A DNA stretch of 29,295 nt from a virus. Location of the stretch: positions 1-29,295 of IMG/VR virus record IMGVR_UViG_3300045993_000212; one strand, written 5' to 3'. The notes under the pieces were generated by a model. That model made no database searches. It was given only the letters and a program-made list of their open reading frames with translations, and was not told the origin of the DNA. Each line of letters opens with the position of its first letter. Position 1 is the stretch's first letter. Both the position numbers and the translations under genes were made by a program. Positions 16,257 through 22,251 of this stretch are shown here, piece by piece.

Positions 16257-16630
16257 CGCGGAGTCGCTGTGATACCGAGGTCCAGAAGACCGACATTTGC
16301 GTACTTGTCGATGCGGTCTGACCAGTTCTGCTTTCCGGCCTTCAGACGCTTGTCCTGAGCCTTCATCGTGGCCAGATTCATCTTCCAGTTCCGCTGCTGC
16401 TGCTCGGCGCCAAGGATCTTCTTGCCGACAGCGACCGAGACCTTGTACTTCTTGCCGGACTGAGCGTCCTTGATGATCTTCGTCGTCCGGGCGTTGCGGT
16501 CGATGAGTGCGCCGGAAGATCGGGAGACGCCAGTGGTCCCCTTACCCTTGCGAACTCCCCAGTGCATGCCTTTGGTCCCGAAGTGCTCGACGACTTCATC
16601 GATCGGTGGTTTCTCAGCTAATTGTGTCAT
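16253..16630 (-). CDS. HYG-motif head-region protein, basic
   Basis: The protein has 125 residues from the ATG at 16630, which has CAAGGAGG about 9 bases upstream and overlaps the terminase stop in ATGA. HFGTKGMHWGVR lies at residues 16-27. The remainder is strongly basic and helical (KDAQSGKKYKVSVAVGKKIL, then NWKMNLATMKAQDKRLKAGK), which would suit binding to packaged DNA. It is short compared with the two relatives. Function is unknown; its place between large terminase and portal points to head assembly or an internal capsid protein. Confidence 0.82.
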   Translation of the reverse strand: MTQLAEKPPIDEVVEHFGTKGMHWGVRKGKGTTGVSRSSGALIDRNARTTKIIKDAQSGKKYKVSVAVGKKILGAEQQQRNWKMNLATMKAQDKRLKAGKQNWSDRIDKYANVGLLDLGITATPR

Positions 16631-18369
16631 TCGAATGCCTCCTTGTTGGCTTTCCATGCGATGTAGGCATCCATCAAGGCTGCCACGTTGTCGATCTTCT
16701 CGTCTTGTCGCTTCTTCATGAGCTTGCGGTTACCATTTGTGTCTTCGAGCGTGATGGCATTACCCATCGTAAACGACATTAGATCCTGATCGAATATGAG
16801 CAGACGCTCTTCACTCAGAATCTTGAGTTCACCGAGTGGAACTGACTCGCTCTTGGCGCCCTGAATAACCTTCTCAATACCGAAGGGTCCGTTCTCCGCT
16901 TCCCAGCGTTTCACAAACTCCTTGGCGTTGTATGGGTCGAACCCAAAAGCACGAACATCAAACCTCTGGTCCTCGATGTACGACTCAAGGTCTTCGTACA
17001 CCTCCATCATGTCGAGGATCGTTCCCTCGAGAATATGAAGGCTGCCTTCGTTGATGAACTGATCGTACTTGTGACGCATTGCGCCCGGTAGTTTCATCAA
17101 AGTCAGCGACGAGATATAACTTCGGGTCTTTACGCCGAAACCAGTCCTCAACGGGAAGAGAAATGTGAACGCACAGAAGTCGTCACCCTGTGAAAGGTCC
17201 GCGCCCATGGCGCAAGGCATCTCCCAGAATTCTCGAGGGCGATGTGTCAGTGTCTCTTCGTATGTGAAGAAGTATGTGTAGCCCTCCATCGGAATACCGA
17301 ACCGCTTTGCAAGGATGTCATTCCTAGCAGCAGGAGCTTTCTCGGCTCGTTCGACATCGAGATGGTATGTGTCATACGTGACGGTCTTTCCGAGGTTTGG
17401 GTTCGCCTTAAGCCAAGTCGATGGGTCATTGACTTCCTCAAGTTCATCCAACTTGTAGTGCCAGATCGAAACATGTGGTGCAACGAAGTCGCCTTTGAGA
17501 ATATCGGCGAGTTCCATCTTGATCGTGTCACCACTGCCGTTTCGAACTGTTCCCTCGGAGCTAATCGCGACGATCAGGTAGTCATCAAGCTTCGATGCAC
17601 CCTGTTCGACTGCACCAACGACGTCTTCCCGAATATCACCAGACAACCACTCATCGATCGTTGAGATTTTGGGTCGTAGACCCTGAAGTTTGTTGATGGC
17701 CATCGGGCGAACCTCAAGCATTGACCCGGTAAGGAAGTTCTCGACGCCCTTCTTGGTCGAAGCAAGCTTCACACGGTTGGCCCGAGAGCCGGTAGTGTTC
17801 TGCATTGAACCTTCGGTCAAGAATTTGAAGAGTGGACCTCTACTACGAGTGATCGCAGTCCGGCAGGGAGACATAACTTCGTCTGCCTGCTTCATCGTCG
17901 GCGCAGTTGTGATCTGATGCGTCGTTGCTGTGTCAACGTTGAGGAAATAACTCTGGATGCAGGATGCATACATCGACTTCGCTGCACCTCGAGCGACGAT
18001 CAAATACTGCTTCGTGGTTAGTCGCTTCTTGATTGTCTTTTGGACATAGCGACCACCATGATGATCGGGCGTTGGTTCGTAAACACTACGCTCGACGAAG
18101 TAGTACCACCCAAATATCTGCTCTGACCACAACTTGAACGTGGGCAGAAGATGTAAGTCACCTCCGTCAGTGAGAGTAAGTTCGTTCTCGCAATATAGAA
18201 CGAACCCCTCAACGGCTTGATCGTCGTAGTAGATGTTCGGATTGGCGATGAGCGCGTCAATGCGGTTCATCTCCAGTGTGACCTCCCGGTTTACCGGAAT
18301 ATCGCCATGTAGCACCGCTTCACGAAACTGACCGTAGTACGTCGGTACCGCTTTGTTCGATAGCGTCAT
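16627..18369 (-). CDS. Terminase large subunit
   Basis: The protein has 580 residues. The ATG at 18369 has GGGAGGG about 8 bases upstream; a TTG two codons earlier is less likely. The N-terminal ATPase domain has a Walker A-like RGAAKS at residues 127-132 (preceded by QYLIVA) and Walker B TIDEW with Asp239-Glu240. The C-terminal RNase H-like nuclease domain has Asp391 in GADLSQGDD, Asp478 in FDPYNAKEF and an acidic DNVAALMDA near 560-568. This matches HK97-type large terminases, which cut concatemers and pump DNA through the portal. Length is in the usual range. The small subunit is separated from it by six genes. Confidence 0.93.
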   Translation of the reverse strand: MTLSNKAVPTYYGQFREAVLHGDIPVNREVTLEMNRIDALIANPNIYYDDQAVEGFVLYCENELTLTDGGDLHLLPTFKLWSEQIFGWYYFVERSVYEPTPDHHGGRYVQKTIKKRLTTKQYLIVARGAAKSMYASCIQSYFLNVDTATTHQITTAPTMKQADEVMSPCRTAITRSRGPLFKFLTEGSMQNTTGSRANRVKLASTKKGVENFLTGSMLEVRPMAINKLQGLRPKISTIDEWLSGDIREDVVGAVEQGASKLDDYLIVAISSEGTVRNGSGDTIKMELADILKGDFVAPHVSIWHYKLDELEEVNDPSTWLKANPNLGKTVTYDTYHLDVERAEKAPAARNDILAKRFGIPMEGYTYFFTYEETLTHRPREFWEMPCAMGADLSQGDDFCAFTFLFPLRTGFGVKTRSYISSLTLMKLPGAMRHKYDQFINEGSLHILEGTILDMMEVYEDLESYIEDQRFDVRAFGFDPYNAKEFVKRWEAENGPFGIEKVIQGAKSESVPLGELKILSEERLLIFDQDLMSFTMGNAITLEDTNGNRKLMKKRQDEKIDNVAALMDAYIAWKANKEAFE

Positions 18370-18384
18370 CGCCAACCCTCCCTT

Positions 18385-18906
18385 CTACTTCTTCTTCTTG
18401 CCGGGTTTCTTGGAACTGACCTGCAAGAACGCCTCGGCTACCTTCATGCCGATGGATACCCGCGGATCGTTTGCAACAAGCATCCCAACCTTGAGTGTTC
18501 CGCCAATGAGCGACTTGGTCGTCTTGTCCTTTGTCGCTTTCTTCGCGAATTCAGCCCCCTTCTTGAGGGCATTCGGGTCAAGCCGGGAATACTGCTGCTC
18601 AAGATTCATCCGGTTGACAAGTTCCTGCAGATCCTTCGTTGACAGCGAGTCAGTCGAACTCTTTCGAGCCTGCTGCTTCGATACCGCCACTTTCTTGGCA
18701 TCTGCAGATGCCGGAAGCTCTTTCCCGCCTTTGGTTCGGAGCTTCTTGCCCGGACGTTCCTTCATTGCGACTTCAGACTTCGATGTGGTCTCGGAATACT
18801 GGCTCTTGGTCCGAACACCCCAATGCATGCCCTTGGTTCCGTAGTGGGCAAGGACAACGTCGGTTACGCCTCCAGATCCACCACTACCGGATTTGGACTC
18901 GTCCAT
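18385..18906 (-). CDS. HYG-motif head-region protein, Lys-rich
   Basis: The protein has 173 residues from the ATG at 18906 (GGAAGGAG about 6 bases upstream; the longer frame from 18939 lacks a signal). HYGTKGMHWGVR lies at residues 21-32 after a Gly/Ser-rich start. A Lys/Ser-rich stretch follows, then a helical block (LSTKDLQELVNRMNLEQQYS) that I recognise from other phage proteins carrying this motif. A hydrophobic segment (SLIGGTLKVGMLVA) and a poly-Lys C-terminus complete it. It overlaps the connector gene by 43 bases. With the two relatives it forms a family sharing only the short N-terminal motif. Role unknown; capsid-internal or assembly protein is the best guess. Confidence 0.82.
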   Translation of the reverse strand: MDESKSGSGGSGGVTDVVLAHYGTKGMHWGVRTKSQYSETTSKSEVAMKERPGKKLRTKGGKELPASADAKKVAVSKQQARKSSTDSLSTKDLQELVNRMNLEQQYSRLDPNALKKGAEFAKKATKDKTTKSLIGGTLKVGMLVANDPRVSIGMKVAEAFLQVSSKKPGKKKK

Positions 18907-19244
18907 GATTCTCCTTCCCTCTTGACGTTGAGACGCCATTCGAACTCTGCGACCTGCTCCTTCAGCGCACCGATGAGGTACGACGTGGTTGGCGGGTCGA
19001 AGAGAAGACGAACACGCAAGTACACGTAGGTCTTGACCGAGTTGAGCTTGCGATCACCCATAGTGAAGCTGTCCCACTGGGCTACAGCATCTTCGATCCA
19101 GAATCCGTCCTCTGGTCCGATGCCCATCTGGTTCAGAGTGGCGAAGACGGAGTTGATGTGCATCATGATGTCCTCATCGAAGGCCGTGTAGTCAGCTTCG
19201 ATGCCCAAGATCTTCTTGGTTGTGTTGAGAATGCTGTTGTCCAT
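18864..19244 (-). CDS. Head-tail connector protein (HK97 gp6-like)
   Basis: The protein has 126 residues from the ATG at 19244, which sits 8 bases after AGGAGG; the GTG at 19253 would overlap that site. The sequence (ILGIEADYTAFDEDIMMHIN, NSVKTYVYLRVRLLFDPP, LIGALKEQVAEFEWRLN) fits the gp6-like connector family: four helices that form a ring beneath the portal. In most phages this gene lies after the capsid gene. Here it lies before the large terminase and directly after the endolysin gene, an unusual place. The 3' end overlaps the HYG-motif gene at 18385. Confidence 0.85.
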   Translation of the reverse strand: MDNSILNTTKKILGIEADYTAFDEDIMMHINSVFATLNQMGIGPEDGFWIEDAVAQWDSFTMGDRKLNSVKTYVYLRVRLLFDPPTTSYLIGALKEQVAEFEWRLNVKREGESWTSPNPVVVDLEA

Positions 19245-19284
19245 GTTGGTCACCTCCTAGGTTGACTCTCATTTTGACTCTTTG

Positions 19285-20109
19285 TTACAGCGGGGCGTTC
19301 CAAGCAGCGGCCCAAGTCTGAGGGTTGATGAGACCCGAGACGGTCAGGTGCTTCTCTGCTTGGAACTTGCGAACGACACGAGCGGTACCGTCGCCGAACA
19401 GACCATCGACATCGATCGTCCAACCACGGTTGTGCATCTGCTGCTGCCAAGCCTTCAGATCTGCTCGGTGCGAGTAGTAGCCAGAGATGCAGTTGTTCGG
19501 ACCACGCTTCGGGCCGAAGTACGAGCCGTTAGCCAGAGGGAACGCCGGAGCCTTGCCGACGGGCGGGTGCTTGACCGGAGGAACGCCGATCTTGATGGCC
19601 TTGAACGTGTCATAGGCAGTCTGTGCCTCGGACATGATCTTCGACCACACCTTGTCGGTGTAAGGACCGGCACAAGCAGTGGCAGACCAGTGCTCATGCT
19701 GGAAGAAGTTGCTCGAACTCGGACGAACGCCAATCACCTTGGCAAAGAGCCAACCCGCAAGACGGGCAGTACCCTTCCACGTGGCGTCGCCGATGGTCCA
19801 GTTCGGACCAACCTCTGAGTTGGCCATCTCGATGTGGATCGATGTCTGGTTGCCGGCAGTGTTGCCCGCGGCCCATGCGTACTCGTTGACCTTGACGTAC
19901 TGGGCAACTGCGCCAGCGCGGTCAACGTCGAAGTGTGCCGAAGCTGGACGAGACTTCCAGACGTTGAGGACACCCTCGTGCGAGAGACGACCAGCGTTGT
20001 GATGCACAGTGACCGAAGTCTTCCGGTATGCCCTGTGACTCACGTGTCCAGTTGCGTTGAGGCGAGAGATGAAGTCGTCGACGGGGCGGTCGTATGCGAT
20101 GGTTGCCAT
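19285..20109 (-). CDS. Endolysin: N-acetylmuramoyl-L-alanine amidase with peptidoglycan-binding domain
   Basis: The protein has 274 residues and two domains. Residues about 20-165 form an Amidase_2 (T7 lysozyme-type) zinc domain. His36 (in TVHHNAG), His138 and Cys146 (in FQHEHWSATACAGPY) fit the zinc ligands, with the same 8-residue spacing between the last two as in T7 lysozyme. Residues about 215-270 form a peptidoglycan-binding domain (LKAWQQQM, VDGLFGDGTARVVRKFQ). A Pro/Gly-rich linker joins them. The enzyme cuts the amide bond between the glycan and the stem peptide to release progeny. It has no signal peptide, so a holin is expected. The ATG overlaps the stop of the acidic gene (TGATG). 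It sits inside the packaging module. Confidence 0.93.
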   Translation of the reverse strand: MATIAYDRPVDDFISRLNATGHVSHRAYRKTSVTVHHNAGRLSHEGVLNVWKSRPASAHFDVDRAGAVAQYVKVNEYAWAAGNTAGNQTSIHIEMANSEVGPNWTIGDATWKGTARLAGWLFAKVIGVRPSSSNFFQHEHWSATACAGPYTDKVWSKIMSEAQTAYDTFKAIKIGVPPVKHPPVGKAPAFPLANGSYFGPKRGPNNCISGYYSHRADLKAWQQQMHNRGWTIDVDGLFGDGTARVVRKFQAEKHLTVSGLINPQTWAAAWNAPL

Positions 20110-20264
20110 CAGACGTCTTCCTTCTCGACATCGGCCTCGGCGAAGGACTCGAAGTCGCTCTCGGGAAGAGAACTTTCGTCGTCGGTGCCCGGACCGTCAA
20201 GGGTGTCGCGCTCGAGAGCTGCAGCGACATCCTCTTCGTCATGGTTCTCTTCGATTTCGTCCAT
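20109..20264 (-). CDS. Small acidic protein
   Basis: The frame is too short for most ORF cut-offs but looks real. It has 51 residues, about a third of them Asp or Glu, starting MDEIEENHDEEDVAAALERD and ending EKEDV. Two ATG codons stand side by side (20267 and 20264); AGGA lies 7 bases before the second. The stop overlaps the endolysin ATG and the start overlaps the stop of the LuxR-type gene, so all three genes appear translationally coupled. Function unknown. High negative charge could suggest a DNA mimic or a partner of a basic protein, but nothing proves that. Confidence 0.7.
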   Translation of the reverse strand: MDEIEENHDEEDVAAALERDTLDGPGTDDESSLPESDFESFAEADVEKEDV

Positions 20265-20689
20265 CATGCTGTCCTATCGATTGGTGTGGAAACGACAACG
20301 TCGTTACTGAGTGGATCTAGACCAAGGCGAAAGCCGGCTGCCGTTGCACCCCCTCGGTTATGTACGTCAAGCTTGATGTACACGCTTTGAATGAGCGACT
20401 TGACCGTTGATACGCTAATGAAGAAGCGCTTGGCCATTGCCGCAGTGCTGTCGCCCGCCATGATGCGTAGCAGAATTTCAGTTTCACGCGAAGAGAGATC
20501 CTTCTCAAGATCGATTCGTATGATCACTGGTTCTTGTCGTACTCTGAGAGCATCTATTGTCGTGAGTGCGATAGCCAACCTCGAAACCTCATTGCGGAGG
20601 TACTTGATTGTCTGACTCAGTCGAGCATTCTCTTTACGAGCCTCAAAAATCTCTTGACGCTTGTCGGCGCCTACTAAAGATCTGTTCAT
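20264..20689 (-). CDS. LuxR/GerE-type helix-turn-helix regulator
   Basis: The protein has 141 residues. The C-terminal half (residues about 65-124) is a GerE-type DNA-binding domain: LSSRETEILLRIMAGDS, then the recognition region MAKRFFISVSTVKSLIQSVY and IKLDVHNRGGA. The N-terminal 50 residues are a predicted coiled coil (EARKENARLSQTIKYLRNEV) and probably dimerise. No receiver or autoinducer domain is present, so it resembles small stand-alone regulators. The ATG at 20689 follows an in-frame stop a few codons upstream; GGGAG lies about 13 bases before it, which is too far for a strong site. It sits between HNH/terminase genes and the lysis gene and might time late or lysis gene expression. 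Confidence 0.87.
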   Translation of the reverse strand: MNRSLVGADKRQEIFEARKENARLSQTIKYLRNEVSRLAIALTTIDALRVRQEPVIIRIDLEKDLSSRETEILLRIMAGDSTAAMAKRFFISVSTVKSLIQSVYIKLDVHNRGGATAAGFRLGLDPLSNDVVVSTPIDRTA

Positions 20690-20737
20690 GCGTGGATCAA
20701 AACTCCCAGACTACCCCGTTTAGCAAAACCCCCTTGG

Positions 20738-21145
20738 TCACCACAACTTGGTATCACCACGACTTCGTGGAACGTGAATCTGCGGCAGCAGTTTCTCATC
20801 TCCATAGTGGATTGCGTTGTGGGTTCGATGCGTTGTCGTAATAAGGAACTCTGGCTCAAGGATGCTTGAGTCCCCATGCGAGATGTCGTCGGCAATCATC
20901 GGATTCATGTGATGGACAATAAGACCAGTGTGGATCTCGTACCCTTCAATGCCTAGATCGCAGCCATTGTCTCGCGCGATGACGTGTTGGCGAAGTTGTC
21001 GCCACTGTCTTGACGTGTAGAACTGCTGGTTGATGTAACGATCGTACCCGAAGGTCCGAACACCAACACCACCTCGAAGAGCAAGGTACTTGTAGCGCTC
21101 TAAAAAATCATCGAGGCTTCTCAGTTCCGAGTAACGCCTAATCAT
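20738..21145 (-). CDS. HNH endonuclease next to small terminase
   Basis: The protein has 135 residues with an HNH core: RDNGCD at 58-63, VHHMNP with His78-His79, and a final TTHRTHNAIHYG with Asn110 and His113. A YTSRQWRQLRQHVI helix precedes it. Such HNH proteins beside terminase genes are common in HK97-type phages, where they are needed for specific cutting of the packaging site by the terminase. The ATG overlaps the end of the preceding small terminase gene by 8 bases, a tight coupling that supports a joint role in packaging. A 48-base gap separates it from the LuxR-type gene. Confidence 0.87.
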   Translation of the reverse strand: MIRRYSELRSLDDFLERYKYLALRGGVGVRTFGYDRYINQQFYTSRQWRQLRQHVIARDNGCDLGIEGYEIHTGLIVHHMNPMIADDISHGDSSILEPEFLITTTHRTHNAIHYGDEKLLPQIHVPRSRGDTKLW

Positions 21146-21491
21146 CGAACTCTTCGGTCTGCTCTAACGCCGGCTGACCAGAATACGAGCGCATCGCGTT
21201 GAGTGCGTCCTTGTACATCTCTTCAACACGTGCCTGCGATTCGAGAGACTCGCGCTTTGTCTTCAAGAGACTGTTCTCGTTCACCAATCGCTCTTGCTCA
21301 AGCTTCTCGCGAGAGGAACCGAGCTTCAAGAAATGACTGATCACCTGAGCAGACGCTGTTCCGTTTGTAATCTGCTTCTCAGCAAGGTCAACAGCCTGTG
21401 CAATGAGCTGGTTCTCACGAGCCTCTGGAGTTGTCGCAGGTCTTCGTCTAGTTGTCTTCTCTTCAGGAGTGTTTGTTCGACGAGTAGCCAT
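21138..21491 (-). CDS. Probable terminase small subunit
   Basis: The protein has 117 residues, with GAAGGGAG about 9 bases before the ATG. After a basic N-terminus (RRTNTPEEKTTRRRPATTPE) comes a helical region with RENQLIAQAVDLAEKQITNG and SAQVISHFLKLGSSREKLEQE, then a coiled coil. This pattern is familiar from actinobacteriophage proteins placed first in the packaging module and called small terminase. The family recognises the packaging site and loads the large subunit. Gene order with the HNH endonuclease right after it supports the call, although a classical helix-turn-helix is not obvious. Confidence 0.72.
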   Translation of the reverse strand: MATRRTNTPEEKTTRRRPATTPEARENQLIAQAVDLAEKQITNGTASAQVISHFLKLGSSREKLEQERLVNENSLLKTKRESLESQARVEEMYKDALNAMRSYSGQPALEQTEEFDD

Positions 21492-21538
21492 AGAATCAAC
21501 TCCCTTCGGTAGTAGTTGTTAGTGAGTTTTGGAGGGCT

Positions 21539-21691
21539 CTAAAGAGACTGCAACGCGATGATCAAGGGTACCATCACCCAGAAAAACAAACCGAGGGCTA
21601 GCAGGTTGATCTTCTGGACTGGGACCGAGAATGCGGCAAGAAGGAAGCACACCGCAGAGAGAAGGAACAGAACTACGTAAAGAGTTGCCAT
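21539..21691 (-). CDS. Small two-helix membrane protein
   Basis: This gene is too short for most ORF cut-offs. It encodes 50 residues, starting MATLYVVLFLLSAVCFLLAA and followed by VQKINLLALGLFFWVMVPLI. Two hydrophobic helices fill almost the whole protein, with a short VPVQK turn between them. GAAAGG lies about 7 bases before the ATG at 21691. It is the first gene after the non-coding stretch 21692-21979. A holin-like role with the endolysin is possible given size and topology, but similar small membrane proteins are common in phages and have no proven role. Confidence 0.72.
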   Translation of the reverse strand: MATLYVVLFLLSAVCFLLAAFSVPVQKINLLALGLFFWVMVPLIIALQSL

Positions 21692-21785
21692 GTCAAAGCC
21701 TTTCGTAGGGGTCTAACAGGAGTAGAAACCGGAAGCTTCCCACCAAAAGTACCCCCGGGGCTAAAATATAGGGTGCGGCGATGCA

Positions 21786-21820
21786 GAGGGGGGGTCTCTT
21801 TTGCGAGGGTCCCCCCCCTC
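21786..21820. repeat. GC-rich inverted repeat (hairpin)
   Basis: Arms GAGGGGGGG (21786-21794) and CCCCCCCTC (21812-21820) are perfect 9-bp complements around a 17-base loop. The hairpin would be very stable. No T-run follows on either strand, so a simple intrinsic terminator is unlikely. Confidence 0.8.
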
Positions 21821-21831
21821 CCCAACAAATA

Positions 21832-21873
21832 GTCCCGAGATCTAAGAAATTTTTCATCCTCAAATCTCGGGAC
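21832..21873. repeat. Perfect 10-bp inverted repeat
   Basis: GTCCCGAGAT (21832-21841) and ATCTCGGGAC (21864-21873) are perfect complements separated by 22 bases that include an A/T-rich GAAATTTTTC. This may be an operator pair, a packaging-protein binding site or an RNA hairpin. No T-run follows. Confidence 0.8.
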
Positions 21874-21979
21874 CAAATGTTGTACGCACACAAACTGATA
21901 GTTCTTTTCAACGACTAACTGCATCGCTATTCAATTGCGCAAGAGTTTTCCAAACTCAAAACACAACCACTGTACTAAG

Positions 21980-22237
21980 TCAAGATGAGATTACTGGCTC
22001 ACCCTGTGCATCGACTTTCCTGTACAGTCCAAGAACATTCTCCTCTACAATCTCATCAATTGCCTGCATGATTGCAAGGTTCTGATCGGCTTCAGACAGA
22101 TCATCTGAAGTCTTGACAATCCTTGCAAGGAACGATGATGTGTAGTGTCCTAGTGCTTCATCGCATGCCTGCCACTCATCGAAGTGAGTGAAAGGATTGA
22201 ATGGATTGTCCACTGTTGTTAGCATGTACTGTGCCAC
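21980..22237 (-). CDS. Conserved actinophage protein of unknown function
   Basis: The protein has 85 residues, starting MAQYMLTTVDNPFNPFTHFD. The block TVDNPF-PFT-FDEW, then D-A-G-YT-SFLARI, is one I recognise from many actinobacteriophage proteins without known function. It is acidic and helical in the second half (LSEADQNLAIMQAIDEIVEE). The start is uncertain: GTG at 22237 has GAGAGG about 6 bases upstream, and ATG at 22225 has GAGG about 12 bases upstream. It follows the RNA-polymerase-like gene by 14 bases and is the last gene before the non-coding stretch. Confidence 0.8.
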   Translation of the reverse strand: MAQYMLTTVDNPFNPFTHFDEWQACDEALGHYTSSFLARIVKTSDDLSEADQNLAIMQAIDEIVEENVLGLYRKVDAQGEPVISS

Positions 22238-22251
22238 CTCATCCTCTCTCT

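Larger units (their letters stand above)
21692..21979. other. Non-coding region with dyads and G/C tracts
   Basis: This 288-bp region has no convincing gene (an 83-codon minus frame here lacks gene-like sequence). It separates the nucleic-acid module from the packaging module. It holds runs of seven G and eight C, a CCCCCGGGG palindrome at about 21752-21760, two long inverted repeats listed separately and a short dyad GAGTTT-tcc-AAACTC (21943-21957) downstream of the 21980-22237 gene. I found no clear minus-strand promoter; the best -10-like box (TATATT at 21765-21770) has no -35. Position right before the small terminase genes is where a cos or pac packaging site would be expected. Confidence 0.6.

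Noticed and set aside
21673-21924. 83-codon minus-strand frame across the non-coding region
   Set aside because: It runs through G/C tracts and hairpins, has low-complexity sequence and overlaps the better-supported small membrane protein gene.
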